This document shows, piece by piece, positions 32,044 to 44,301 of a DNA stretch of 64,000 nt (the first letter of the stretch is position 1; each line of letters opens with the position of its first letter). The position numbers and the translations under genes were made by a program. The notes below the pieces were generated by a model. That model was not told where the DNA came from. It saw only the letters and a program-made list of their open reading frames with translations, and did not search any database. The stretch comes from Volvariella volvacea V23 (taxonomy: Eukaryota > Basidiomycota > Agaricomycetes > Agaricales > Pluteaceae), in NCBI GenBank assembly GCA_000349905.1, contig KB722740.1:597133-661132 (forward strand), read 5' to 3'.

Positions 32044-34999
32044 TCAAGGTCCGTGATATAGCGCGGTTGGGTTTTTATTAGCTGATGCAGATGAGATGTT
32101 GTTTTCCTTATACCTCGAGGTAGTCATCCGGCTATGTCGGTCATTTTGGTGTTGATCGGCATGAGGACCACCGCGACGGTGGGTAAGTAATCCGTGAGAC
32201 GTAGGACCGTTACCCACACCAGGAACGTACAGTGCGCCGCGGTTATGGGAGCTTCGCTCCTTCCTTCGTAGATGGGTTGGGGCAGGGAACGGTTGAGGAA
32301 GTCCTTGATCAGGACCTGGCTCAGAATAGAATATCTTCGGTCTCCATGCCTCCCGCTCGTCCATAATGCACGAGTTTTTGAATTTCTCCACCAGCGCTTC
32401 CTTTCCCCTTCAGATATAATATGAGAATCAGACATCGAATAAAGCAACATACTTACTGGTAGTTCGCATAGCTCATTTGTAGAACCTTCTCGCTAGAAAA
32501 CATATTCCTAACATTTGGATCTCACATCAATATGTCGTACTACTCACAACAAAAATAGGAACCATACCACTTCTCACCCAACTTGGCTTTGGCGAAGGTG
32601 AGCAAGTCCTGAACTTGAATGAAGTTCACGAATGCATATCCAACATTACAACCTGTGTTGACGCGTGTATAAGTTCGCATAGCCAACAGGCCGGGACTGC
32701 TCACCATTTTGGAAGTCCATCCGAAGATAGATGAAATCAATCCTCCTCGGAGTGACTTTGTTGATGAAGGTGATTAAGTCTTTGTCGCTCATCTTGTTCG
32801 GGATATTTTTTATCATCACCGTAGTGCGAGTATCTTGTCCGTCCTCGATGCGGCCAATATTCAACTGATTTCGTTCGTGGATTAAGTGATCTCTAGTCGA
32901 GTTGGTGGGAACAGTAGAAATGGTAGGAGACGCATTGGAGCGGGTGAAATTTATTCGCGTATGATCGTTGTGTGGGGTACTTGCGTCGGTACTAGAGGCT
33001 TGATCAATAGGTGTGGCACAGGCCTGGGGGTATTGATGGTAAGGTGGGGCGCCATGCACGTGGGGAGGATAGGGCTGGAACTCAGGAGTCCAATAATCAG
33101 CCATTAGTGGCACAGTGCCGTTACGTGTCGGGTGGGGAGTCGTAACGCTCTGTTCAGGCAACCAATTATTGAGCGTTGAGTAAGGCCGACCTTCGTGGTC
33201 ATAGATGACAGTAGTTTGGCCAGGATGCCCAGCACCTGGCTGTGCTACTGAGGGAGGGTAATACACCCCGGGTAAAGGGGGAGAAGAACACCCGGTGTAG
33301 TAGGTTGCATCAAAGTTAGGATTGAACATGGGAGGACGGGAAGCATAATAATAATAATCATGCAAGGCATAAGGGTAGGGCACGACTTCTCCAGGGTGCA
33401 TTGGCATTGGTGTCCAATGAGGTGCTCCATCGACATGGCCAGGCCCTTGAGCCTCGACGCACTGTATGGCTTGTCCATTGTTGAGTGGCTTTGTGGCGGG
33501 CTCCTGGGTGGGGAGATGAGAGGCTTTCCTGTGCGGTAGAGCGCCGTCCGGTGTAGATGATGCAGAAGTGTAGAAATAAGTAGGCGAGGGTGCTGAAGGA
33601 GAGGCTGAGTTGACCAAAGCAGGTGCGACATGCTTGGCCGAGGTCTTCATCCTGGTGGCTTGGTCTCCAGCGGCGAGTCTCTCTCGAATCTGCGAGTATT
33701 GACCAGGCCGTCCGATTGTGGGTGCTTCAATTGAAGCGGCCGTTGCCTGTGGATTGTCGGACTTGTAGCTAGACCTCCGCGAGTTACATTCTCCGCCACC
33801 CTTGCGATTTACATCCCTGCCGTAAACAGTTAGGGTCATACCGAACAGAGCTTGCCCTTCTAATGCAATGTAAGCGCTATCAGCCTCTCTCACATCATAA
33901 TATTCCACTTTAAAAATCTCCGCCCCGTCCTACGCATGTATTAGACTCATGAACGGCGGAAATGCATAAACGAACCTTTTCATCTTTGTTGTTGGCATCA
34001 ACAGGCGAGAAGGATCGAACAGAGCCAAATGAGTCCAAAAGACGCTGGAGCATATTGGTTTTGATTTCAGGGTGTTTATCATTTGCGCTTTGAGTGGTGG
34101 GTGATGGTGAACTATGAGAATTGGATGGCAAGTCCGCCTGGCTTTCCTCGTTGATCCTTACGCCTGTCGCCTCCCCGGTGTTACTCCTCCCTTGAGCACG
34201 AATGAAGAAGCTACCATCCATAGACGACAAGAAAGGGGGCGTGGAGCGCATCTACTTGTTGCGATGAGTATTGTAATAACATGGTCGAAAATTTACGTAC
34301 CTCCACGAGCTCATTGCTGCTGACGAAACGGCAGGAAAGCCACTGGGCATCATTTGCAACACATTTCGCGAGTGCTGTCGAAGTTGTGTCCTGCAACTTT
34401 AACTTAGCGATGGGTGCTTGTCGGATATCGTAAAACGCCAGAATGACGATGCCATGGGTCTGTTGAGAGCGAAGATAGAGACCCTTGATGAGGTCTCGAA
34501 TAGTGTGCGATGGAGAGTTTCGCCAATTAGGCACGGTAAGTAGCTCATGGCTTTCTCCAGGACGCGTCGACATCAAGGACTCTGCAATAGCGGCCTGAAG
34601 CTCATCTGGGTCTATAGTACGCGAAACGTTACCCAGCTTAAAGCCACTGGTCAAAATTAAACCGTCGTTACAGAAGATACGACTTACCAGAAGAAATCTG
34701 CTGCATACCGAGTCCAATGCATCGGCATAGTCAACTGCGCACGTGTCAGCAGTGCTGTCGGATTGCCTTGTGGCCCCGGAAGCGGAGGAATCATGACTGG
34801 CCGTCGTACGAATACTGGACGACGGCGTAAGAGGCGGGGTGAGTAATGGATGAGACTCGACACGATCTGGTTGTGGCCGTTTGTGCATTGTCTGGATGCG
34901 ACTCGGATCGGTTGGAGCTGGAGAACCACCTCGTGGAGGCGCAGCCGGGACAGGCTTATTGGAGCCATCCCCTGACATCTTCTTCGTCTCGGGAGGCAT
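32044..34999 (-). CDS. Mei2-like RNA-binding protein
   Basis: RNA-binding regulator of the Mei2 family, about 850-900 aa, many exons. The N-terminus from ATG 34999 is Pro/Ser/Thr-rich. Near 34660-34330 a degenerate RRM-like region reads IAESLMSTRPGE and GIVILAFYDIRQAPIAKLKL, and a second short one near 33900 reads YDVREADSAYIALEGQ. A long Pro/Tyr/His-rich linker follows. The diagnostic C-terminal Mei2 RRM begins TTVMIKNIPNKMSDKDLITF (near 32820) and continues IDFIYLRMDF and CNVGYAFVNF to about 32590. The tail contains VEKFKNS and a Ser/His/Arg-rich end. In fission yeast Mei2 binds a non-coding RNA and starts meiosis; that role here is only inferred. Confidence 0.87.
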
Positions 35000-35618
35000 T
35001 TCTTGCTGTACAGAGTTTTGAGTGGAGTTTTCGGTGGCTCCTAAAGCAGGCGGGGTGAGGGGTCGCCTCGGAGGGCTGCTATTGCCTGTGAAGCACTTGT
35101 TGGGGATAGGTCCTGAATGAGGCGGGAACCTTAAGAAGGCGATTTGGTGAGCAGTCTAAAAAGGTTATGGATACATTATCTGGGGGTGGACGAACCAGAT
35201 ATTTGGGAGGGAAGGAGAGTGCTGGAGACGAGGAGGCGGAGGTCTTGGAAGGTGGGTAGAGGCGGTGGCCAGTTCATTAGGGTTGCGATTACGACTATGA
35301 CCCAAGTCGATGCTAGACCGGGTGTGCGTATTTGGATTATGCATGGGTACTATGTGGGTAGTTGGGGTGGACTTGAAACGAGCCAGCCGAGAATAAGACC
35401 GATTTCGAAAAGATGAATAGTTTGCAGACCTTAATCAATCCGATTCATTGACGTCAAATAGCACGGCAGTGCTTCTATCGAAGGAGAAATTGGTCAGAAC
35501 ACCGACGAGGATACTCCATTTCTCGTACAAGATACCCTTGTCCATGCGGATCTGAGAAGATCGCGCATTCTGATGGCCACTTGTCGCCAGGCAGCTGACG
35601 AGCGAAATCGACAGCAGT

Positions 35619-36125
35619 GTGTCTGCCCATCGCAAGCCGTCCAGACCGTATTCACTTCATATAATATGCGAATCTCAGAACTATTTTCTGAGCCAAACAA
35701 CCGCGGCCAGCAATGGAAGTAGCAAAGCACCAATCTTGCCGCCTGCCGACAGTAATAAATTCGAGAAGGGTCTCCAAAGCGAAGAAGGTCCTAATGTCGA
35801 CGGCGATATGCCAGCCTACTATTCCAGGGTATCGGATCACCTTAGAAAGCGTAAATGTGCAATAGCACTCGAAGCAAAATTGGAAGGTTCTCAGCCCAGC
35901 AAGGAAGCCACAGCTTCTCGCCGGGTTTTGGCTACATCGCCGTCGATGGCACCGCAAGTCGAAACCGACTTAGTTAGACCATGGAAAAAAGGGGATGTTT
36001 TCGTAACTTACCCGTATTCAACTGGCAGGGTTCTGTCAGTATCTATGAAACGGAACGGGTCTGTTCTGTTGCGTGTCGGTTGGTGGGACCAACTAAGATT
36101 CCACATCCGGGGAACCTCCAGTTAG
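35619..36125 (+). CDS. Uncertain ORF or part of a spliced gene
   Basis: An open frame of 168 codons without an ATG before the middle. Its second half is charged and looks protein-like (DHLRKRKCAIALEAKLEG, VRPWKKGDVFVTYPYS). Upstream at about 35480-35600 another open frame reads DTLVHADLRRSRILMATC and RQAADERN, so the two may be exons of one gene starting near 35413, but I could not find a junction that keeps frame. No family is recognised. It lies between the divergent starts of the Mei2-like gene and the plus-strand bS6 gene. The rest of 35000-36353 shows nothing else. Confidence 0.28.
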   Translation: MSAHRKPSRPYSLHIICESQNYFLSQTTAASNGSSKAPILPPADSNKFEKGLQSEEGPNVDGDMPAYYSRVSDHLRKRKCAIALEAKLEGSQPSKEATASRRVLATSPSMAPQVETDLVRPWKKGDVFVTYPYSTGRVLSVSMKRNGSVLLRVGWWDQLRFHIRGTSS

Positions 36126-36353
36126 GACCGTGATGGGCCAAATCTGGACCCCTGCTGTACAGAATCTCCTCGTTCGTCATCCAGCGCCAATGCGTGGATA
36201 ATAACCTTTGATATCACGTATATACCCTCGGGTAGTACCTGGCTGGAGGGCCGCTGCGTTCGCTAATCCCCGAGTTTCCCTCAGCGCGAGTGTGACGTGA
36301 CCGATCGTTTTTTGTGCTTCAACCCCCACGAGTATTGCCGTTCTTCAGTCAAT

Positions 36354-36832
36354 ATGCCTCTGTACCAGATGCTATGTATAACGGCACACTACAAGGAGTT
36401 TGTGCGCACTCTTGCTGCTTGTAACCGACAATCATTGACAATTATGTCTAGAAACACATTAAAGAGCTCGTTCGTCAGTCCGCCACACATGTCATGAATG
36501 CTGGCGGCGTTGTTCGAAGTATCAACTCTTGGGGCACGCTAACACTGCCCCAAAGGATGCGGAGGCATGGCCATTATCATTACGTCGGGGAGTGAGTCCC
36601 TTCCTCGTTCTCTACCGCACCTTCATGTCAATCAACACAACCCAGCTACTGGACACTCCACTTCGATACTGCTCCACGGACGCTACAGTCGCTAAACTCA
36701 ATTATGAGACGAGATCCTCGCGTCATTCGATGGACGGTACTCAAACTCGGGGATAAGGTCGAGGATGTCGCAAAGGAGGGTGCTAAAGCTCCCAAAGGCA
36801 AAAAAACGGAGGTGTCTGATCTCATAGACTAG
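36354..36832 (+). CDS. MRP17: Mitochondrial small-subunit ribosomal protein bS6m (MRP17)
   Basis: Component of the mitochondrial ribosome small subunit; 124 aa. Three exons, 36354-36401, 36452-36591 and 36646-36832, total 375 nt. The first exon reads MPLYQMLCITAHYKEF. The second encodes VMNAGGVVRSINSWGTLTLP, the conserved bS6 strand and turn. The third encodes YWTLHFDTAPRTLQSLNSI and RRDPRVIRWTVLKLGDK, the second half of the ferredoxin-like fold, then a short Lys/Glu tail. Each exon alone is too short to stand out, but joined they match fungal MRP17 throughout. Convergent with the HAD gene. Confidence 0.88.
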
Positions 36833-37017
36833 CCAAGGTACAGCGAGGTGCACAACCTCAAAGCCACCAAGATTCGCCACGCGCAACTACACCGTGCCTG
36901 TTTAACCCGAGGCATAGTTGTCCTTTCTGGGACGACCGGTGTTGCTGTACTCTCGCCGTCCGACCGAGTCTACCCGATTATAGAGAATGATTCCCTAATG
37001 CTGTATAACCAGACAAT

Positions 37018-38192
37018 TAATCCAATGCTCTAGCATCTTTGTCTGCTTCAGAGTGATTCCTTCTAACCCATCTCACTACTTCCGACAGACTTTCCAAGCT
37101 CAACACACCCGTAGCACCTGGCTGTATGTCCTCATGTGTGTCCGACCGTCGAAGCCATATAGCTTGCATCCCTGCGCCCAAAGCCCCTTGATAGTCACTT
37201 GCAGGATCTTTGAATCAATTGCCCACATAATTCAAACACAAAATATACCTGACGAATTCATCCCCAACGTGTAAACACTCCTCCAGTTTGATCGGTTGCC
37301 TTCCTTGCGCGGATTCTCCTGCATTAACTCTGTCCAATGTACGCTTGAAGATCTCGGGATTTGGCTTCTCAACCCCTTCTTCCTCGCTGAGAACAATCGG
37401 GTCTAGAGTTGAGGGAAATTGAAGGTCCTCCATTACCATTCCTATTCCAGGGAAACGAAGAAGATTCTAGTTAATTTGCCGGTTTACAAGAGAACGCGAT
37501 CTGCGAAAAGAACTCGTGGGGAGACTGACGGATGCGCGAATCAGCGTTGCTAATTATTGCCGTTCGCAAATTCATGTCGTTTGTCAACTGCCTCACTGAC
37601 AACCACGAACGCGTCAACCAATCCTATGAGTGTTTGTAAGGCACAGAGATCGGGTACCTACAAGTGGAGAATGTGTCGCCGAAAGGCTTGTATCCCTCTT
37701 TGGAACTAAAGGTCTGCATCAAGTGACTGACAATGCTTGGCAATGCCGTCTCAACATCTATGCCGCAATAGAACTTGAGTAATTCCGCATCGCTCGCGCG
37801 ACGAAGGAATCATGAACAGAAGACAGGAGGCGGGGATATGGCTTTGACAGTCAAAATAGGACCCACCCATCTTGTCGGCACCGGCACTAATGGCAGTTCG
37901 TTTAATGACCTCGGACCACCAAAAAGTTGTTCCTTTATCATATACGGGGCGTTCTCTTTGTAACTCTTTGAATGCTAAAGACAGTGAGCGATAGAATCTT
38001 CAGTGGGATTACGGCACAAGCAATTAGCATGTAGTGCCTGCCTATTTTGAAGGAAGCCTTCACATTGTTGGGGTCTAGCGGACCAAGGAACGGAGCAAAA
38101 CATTGCGTATATTGCTCATGGATAGGCCGGCGAGGCTTTATCAAGGTATGGAGGGCATCAAATGTCACCAGACGAATTCGAGGATGCTGCAT
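37018..38192 (-). CDS. HAD-superfamily hydrolase (HDHD3-like)
   Basis: Haloacid-dehalogenase-like phosphatase, about 260 aa, six exons. Motif I is VTFDALHTLIKP: the nucleophile Asp is present, but the usual second Asp of DxDxT is replaced (DAL). Motif II lies in RTAIISNADSRI. Motif III is in the exon EEGVEKPNPEIFKRTL, with Lys after GVE. Motif IV is LHVGDEF followed by the next-exon DPASDYQGALGAGM. The cap segment LQRERPVYDKGTTFWWSEVI resembles HDHD3 proteins. The first intron (37975-38041) begins with GC rather than GT. The substrate is unknown. The start ATG 38192 directly precedes motif I, as in the family. Confidence 0.83.
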
Positions 38193-38374
38193 CTACCTTG
38201 GGCGTGAACACAACCTCCTGCGCGATCGCGAGCGTATTTGTCCCCAAAGCCTTAAGCAAACAAGACGATGGCTTGGCAGAACGCCATCCCATTAGGTGTC
38301 AGGTCTGTGGTGTGTAACTAACGGACATTTTTACTGCACTCCATGATCCCGTTCAATGATGAAAAGCTTCAGCT

Positions 38375-41300
38375 CTAGTCGTCATCCTCCTCAACATCAC
38401 CAAACTCGAACATTCCCAGTCTGTTGCGTTTGGCTTCTGCCACAGAGTCCCGTAGCTTCTTCACTACTTGTGGGTAAACATGGAGATATCTGCAACCCTT
38501 TCGGTCAATGGATGCTACACCCTCACGAAGAAGGTCCGCATTGATGCATTCCAAGGGATCACTTGCAGATGCTGGGTTTGTTGGGTCTATCAAGCGTAGG
38601 TGAAGCGTATTCCCTTCTTTGTGATCAATATTTGCTATGAGCTTCCTGCCTTCGCACAGAGCGCGGAATCGATCCACAGCTTCGGCGTGATAATCTGTCT
38701 CTGGACCCGCGAGTTTGATGAAGCTAATCGAAAGAGAACGGAGCGAGAAGGCTCAAATATGAGTATACACGTTCTCAAGGTGACGGGTAATACATGAAGG
38801 GTAAAACGCACCTGAGACGTGCATCGTGCGCTTGACCAGGAAGGGAGCGGAACTTGGGGTCCAGGGGTCTAATATCCGAGAATGGCACGGTTTCTTGGTT
38901 CCCATAATCTATGAACGTTATCTCTGCCTCTTTCTTGACTGGAGATGCACGCCGGATTTTGGCGCGATACCAGGCACCGTCAGAAAACTTCGCTGACACC
39001 AATTCGCCATTCTTGGGTGTCCAACCTTGAGGGCTTGAAAACGCTCCTTTATGGTGCAACGAAAACTCGTGCATCAATTTCTCCAACGAGGCAATTCCTA
39101 CGATCATTTACGCATATGACTTCCGTCATCAAGACTCATGGGAGGGTCGACAACAGCGCACCTTCGGTATTCAATATTTGCACTGAGAAGTTAAAACCAT
39201 TCTTGGTCCGTACATCGCTGACGATGACGTCCAGATATTCCGTTTTAAGAGGTCCATCTGTCTTCGTCTCCGTTTCAGCTTCGGGAGTTTGGTCTGTTTC
39301 TTCGTAATTACTCCACATCTTCCGGCAGGCCGGTCAATAAGTGAATGTATGCTACTAGGAGATGGACATACATGTCGCTTTTCCTTCTTAGCCTCTGCCT
39401 GGAGGCGAGTGAGTTATTAAAAGGCTTCATGTGCCTAGCTTATGCTTCTAACTCACTTCTACATCATAGAGTTGCTTTGCCCATGATAGCCCATCTGCAG
39501 AGAAAGAATGAACTTCAGCAAGGCCCTCTCTCGCAAGGCTGATGGCAGCGTTTTCAGTCTTGTTCAGATACAAAGCACCAATGAAGCCACCCGATTTATC
39601 AACAGTCTCGACCTCAAACTCCACATCTCGTTGCATATATCGTCGGGTAGCAAATGCAAGAGCTTCGGGGCCATATGGTTCGTCCCTTTCTGATTGATTG
39701 CGAGCGGTTCGCGGGGCTCGAATACCTGGACATTTGCGTGAGAGAAAACAGAAAAGTGAACAATGAAAAGTACAAACCACCCAAGACCAATGTAAGCACT
39801 TGATTATCTTTGGGCAAGTAAATTCTGCGCCGGGTGGTCAGTACCTAGCCAATTTGGCACTGTCATAACACACTTAAAACGAGAGCCAGCTGCAACGTAA
39901 TCCACTACTGCGGGGATCTTGCCTAATCGCTTGAAACCGTTTATAAACTGGACAGCTCTTGAGTGCGTCTGAAGTATCATTAGCCACCACATTTGTTATA
40001 AGAGCCCAGAACCTGCCTCTGAGATATTGAGAGGTTGTTTTGGTGGAGGAACCTCCTTGCCAGAATGGATTCCACGAGTATCCGTGACTGCACTATAATA
40101 TCGATGTAAAATTATCAAGGCATAGCAAATGACGAGTGCATGTTTACCTTTGTTCAGCAGCCATCAGTTTATCATATTCCGAAGATCTGTCTTCGTCGTC
40201 TCTTCTATGTCTTACGACGCTAGCCAGACCCTTCTCCACGATTTGCTCTGCAACGTTCCTACAACGATAGATTAGGACACAGACCAAAAGGACAGAGCAT
40301 TACTGACGCATTGTGTCCACCGTAACGTACGGTTGCACATTCACGCTCTTCGAAGTCGCCCTCTTTTGGCCGAATGAAATCCACGGTTACTTTGATGTGC
40401 TTGCCGATAAGTTTCTTGCGGAGGAACTCCTTGGCCTCTTGAGCATAATGGGCCTGTTTCGGTTCTGTGGCTCTGGCGAGTAAGATCAGCCATCTAGTCC
40501 AGGAAAGTAGGACAAAGGACCGACTTGGGTGCCCTAATGGAGCTCAGCTGCAGCCGGCGCTCTTTCTGTGTCTCCTTGTCCAGCACTGTTATCTGGTCGC
40601 CACTCCATACCCGAATAACTGTGGCGTCAAAAACGCGAGATTGCCCATTATTCATCGTGGCTGTCTTTGCTGTGCTAGGGGCAGGAGCGGTTGCATATAA
40701 GTTGAAGCGTTTCTCCTTTGCTGCTCGTTCAGCAGCTCGGAGGCGTTCCATGCCCCCACTGGCTGCCAGCATACCCGCATGCCAGTCCACAACTCGCGCC
40801 AAGCCATTAGCAACGAGGTGCTCAGCAACATTACCAGCAGGGTGCAAAACTACATACCGGGTTTCAGGCACTGAAGTGGCACACATAGCTGAGAGACCTA
40901 CCTGTTCCGATAAAAATAGACGATGAGGTAGGGGCTGCTGCTGCTCCGCTTTGGAATGGTATCGCAGTAGATGTTGGAAGCGCAAGAACGGTTACACGTA
41001 CACCACGTTGCAATAGACGCGATTCTGTGAAGAATTTGGCCTTTATCACGGATTGGTAAACATAAAACTTTTATCAATCGTCATTCCAACCCACCTCCTC
41101 GCCAAACTGCTCTGAGGCTTCCCCTTGCTTCGAGGAGGCACGAGGACTTTTCACCCCTGCCAACTGTATATTCGCAATCTGATGCTCCTCGGGGGATAAG
41201 AGGAGTCGAATACGTAAAGTTGTGCCGTCTCGGACTTGTTCCACAGTGCCTAGACCAATCTTCAGTGTTTCGGCGACAAAGAGAGAGAAAATCAGTACCC

Positions 41301-42094
41301 TCAATGTTCTTGCCCTTCCACTCCGTTAGGAAAGCTGCAGAGTCGACTGGCATGGTGTGGTGGACAACACGTTTCTGGGGATATGAAAATCATAATTTAA
41401 GGTTCGCTAGAACTGCCAACTCACGGGTGAATCCCCTGCCCAGATGCCCTTCCCCGCGGCCTTCGCTTCGTTTTCGAGCTCTCGTCTTCTGTTGTCTTCG
41501 TCAGTTGGTTCACGCTTCAAATCCTTGAGTTTGACCCATCCATTCTTTAGCAGTTCAGATGTGAGGTCAACTCCGTTGATCTCTGCGGTGCCGATGTCGC
41601 GGGCAGATGAGTCCTCCCCAGCACCCAAAGAATGAACGGAAGCAAAAGCGACTTCCTTGCCAACAACCATTGTTCGAAGAAACTCGCGAGATTCGTATGC
41701 CCATGGCTGAATACAGAGGATAGATTCAGAAAAGGACTATCCCCAGAGATCAACGATCGAGAGCATACCTCATCCTCCCGTGATGACGTGCCAAGTCGTG
41801 GTGCAGTTACATCTGCGAGATACAAAATCCTGCATGGGATGTGATTAATGTTTGTGAGGTACCTAGTGATGTGGATAATGACCTCTCTTTGGGTGGTTGT
41901 CCTTGAGGGCCAGGCCGGCCACGTAGCACCAAACTGTCACCAGAGATGACAGCTATCCATAGAAATTAGCATCGCACGTCTGAGTTCCACGCATCGTGAC
42001 GCTACCTACATTTCACGATCTATGTTTGGGGTAAATCAGGTATGAACAAAATCGTCGCCCGGAGTACACTCACAGCTCGCAGAGGTGCCGACAT
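38375..42094 (-). CDS. SND1: Tudor-SN (SND1/p100) staphylococcal-nuclease-domain protein
   Basis: Multifunctional RNA-binding protein with repeated staphylococcal-nuclease-like domains and a Tudor domain; it acts in RNA processing, decay and stress granules. About 880-900 aa, many short exons. The first exon MSAPLRA (42094) leads into [20 protein letters not shown] and [12 protein letters not shown], the typical SND1 start. Successive SN repeats read [16 protein letters not shown] (near 41640), [18 protein letters not shown] (41230), [17 protein letters not shown] (40640) and later modules. The Tudor domain near 39030-38840 contains [16 protein letters not shown] and [20 protein letters not shown]. 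The protein ends in a half SN domain and an acidic DVEEDDD tail. Confidence 0.92.
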
Positions 42095-42335
42095 TTTGGT
42101 TGAGATCTGTTATTCGTTACACTGCACGAATGCGTTGTAGTTGCTAAAAGAAAAGCACAAGAGTTGATTGACATCCCATCAGCAGCCACGACACAGGCGG
42201 GATATTCCACGATCAATGGACCATGTGAGTGCCATGTGGACAGGGAAAGAATACGTGTGAGTACCATATTTAATTAGTTATGCAATGTTAATAACAGGTA
42301 CGTTGCAGGTAGGTATAGTCATCTATCAAGTCCGT

Positions 42336-43855
42336 CTATTTCGAATAGGATAGCATCTTTCGGATAACGCTCCCCAACTTGCTACCCCATGGTTTGGATT
42401 GCGGCAGGGGCTCCAGTGAGGTGTTCTGCAGCCATGATGCTGGATCATCGAGATCGCTAAGGATCCAAGGGTGTCGCTGAAGAGAAGTTTTGGAATTGTT
42501 TATGTGGTACACTTAAAATAAGGCTCACCTTCAATTCAGGCAGCGTTATTCTACGAACAGGGTCCTTCTGAAGTAATTGTTCCAGTAAGCGTATGATTAT
42601 GCATCCCTCACTTCGGGATTCTGTCGGGTGCCGTCCTCCAGAGGGCAGCTGATCGACACCCATAGTATCCAGCGCAATCCAGTCTCGAGAGCAGATTTGA
42701 TGATAAAGCATAAACTCGCTGTGATGAATGTTGTCGCAGGAAGAGTCTGTGACGTTAAATGGGGTACGACCGAACAGGAAGCAATAAAAGGTTACACCAA
42801 GGGACCATATGTCGATTGCCTTCGTCACCGGCGGTCGTTTCGAGGGAGGAAGGACGAAAGGTGCATCCAGTGTTGATGACAATCTGTTTCCTCTCCTGAT
42901 TATACCCGAGGCAAGAGTAGAAGACGAGGTACTTGGGGAGAAATCGCCAGTCTGGTCGGGGAACCAGACAACCTCTGGTGCTAGGAAGGACGGTGTCCCA
43001 GTTCTTTTCAAAAGGTCAGACTCCGGGAATAGCTGCAGATCCTCTGACATGTCTCTTGCAACGCCTTTACCCTTGTCAAGCAGAGGATTATAGAAGGAGA
43101 CGCCGAAATCCACAATCTTAATCGTGCTCCGATCATACGTCCAGAGCAAATTAGCAGGCTTAATATCTCGATGTATGATCCCATGGTAGTGCACTGCAGA
43201 GTATCTTAGCTTCCACAACGGGAATTGGCAGAGGAAACTTGCGTACAGTACTCTAGGCCGACTATAACGTCCCTAATAATACGACGTGCTTGGCGTACGG
43301 TCAGGGTTGGGTTATGGTACTTGTCCATCCATTGAACGGGTCCTCCCTGGAGATATTCCATCACTGGTAACAAGGCTCAACAAGAGTTTTGCCCATTGTG
43401 GTTGTCGAGGGGCGCACCTAGGTATATCTTCTCTTGGCGGGGGTCATCTATAACCTCTAGGAGCTGAACGATATGTCCACAACCACGACACTTCTTCATT
43501 ATAGCAATTTCCCTCCTGATACTCTGCTCTGTACTTCCCAACCACGCATTTCCTGTCTGTTGGTGGGTTCGACGAAGTAACTTGATTTTATCACGGGGGT
43601 TGCTCCTCCTCACTGCTTTCAATGCCTGTGCAGCCTGGTGAATAGGGGTTGTGCGCTGTCAGCGGTGACTGCACTAACCAACTGACGATTGGATGCAGAT
43701 TCGTCATAACAGAGATAGACTTCTCCATGCTGTCCTTTTCCAACTCTCACGTCACGTCTATACTGATTGAGACGCTGTCGACGGTTGCTGGTGGAAAGCG
43801 TACTTGTCATTCGGACGGGCTCTAGCTGTTCATGGGGCTGGGAGGACTGAGCCAT
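42336..43855 (-). CDS. Ser/Thr protein kinase, CaMKK/Ssp1-like
   Basis: Protein kinase of the group that activates AMPK/Snf1 (CaMKK, yeast Sak1/Tos3/Elm1, fission yeast Ssp1). About 430 aa, six or so exons. Glycine loop VGKGQHGEVYLC; the VAIK-lysine lies in the ALKAVRR region near 43620; REIAIMKKCRGCGHIVQLLE; hinge VMEYLQGGPV; catalytic loop IIHRDIKPANLLW; KIVDFGVSFYN; activation segment LLKRTGTPSFLAPE; DIWSLGVTFYCFLFGRTPF. The final exon gives RHPWILSDLDDP, normal for the kinase C-lobe, and ends soon after. The long insert between APE and DIWS (about 40 residues, Ser-rich) is typical of fungal members. An autoinhibitory or calmodulin site is not evident. Confidence 0.85.
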
Positions 43856-44301
43856 GGATGAAAGAGGGGGAGAAATTGGGGGAGGAGGGGTGCGGGTGTA
43901 GGAGGAGTGGTGTGGGCATCAATACTTGGAAGCGTAATTAAGGCTACATGTGCGTTCCTCGCAGGCAATCGTGACCGTTTGCGTCACGTAAACACCGACA
44001 CTTCCTGTTTCGGGTTTTCAAGCCAACCCTTCAGGGTGCATTGAGCTTCTCGATTGAAATGCCCGACAAAAAAGTCCATACATCTCCTGCTGTGCTACCT
44101 GCTGTGTCACAAGCAGTGAAGGCTAACTAAATTACAACAGATGCAAGAAGGTCATCATACGGATAGAGCACGCCCTTTTCCGGGCGGACTTTCGCAAGCC
44201 AGGCTTACTCGAGATGGGCGTGCAGAGACAGGGTGAGTGGGTGCCACGTCCGAACAGGCATGGTCCGGTCATTATCGCTTGACAGAATGAATTATCTCTT
44301 G
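43856..44301. other. Intergenic region between the kinase and UPF2
   Basis: A 446-bp stretch holding the kinase promoter and the UPF2 3' flank. No gene or RNA is recognised. Confidence 0.45.
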
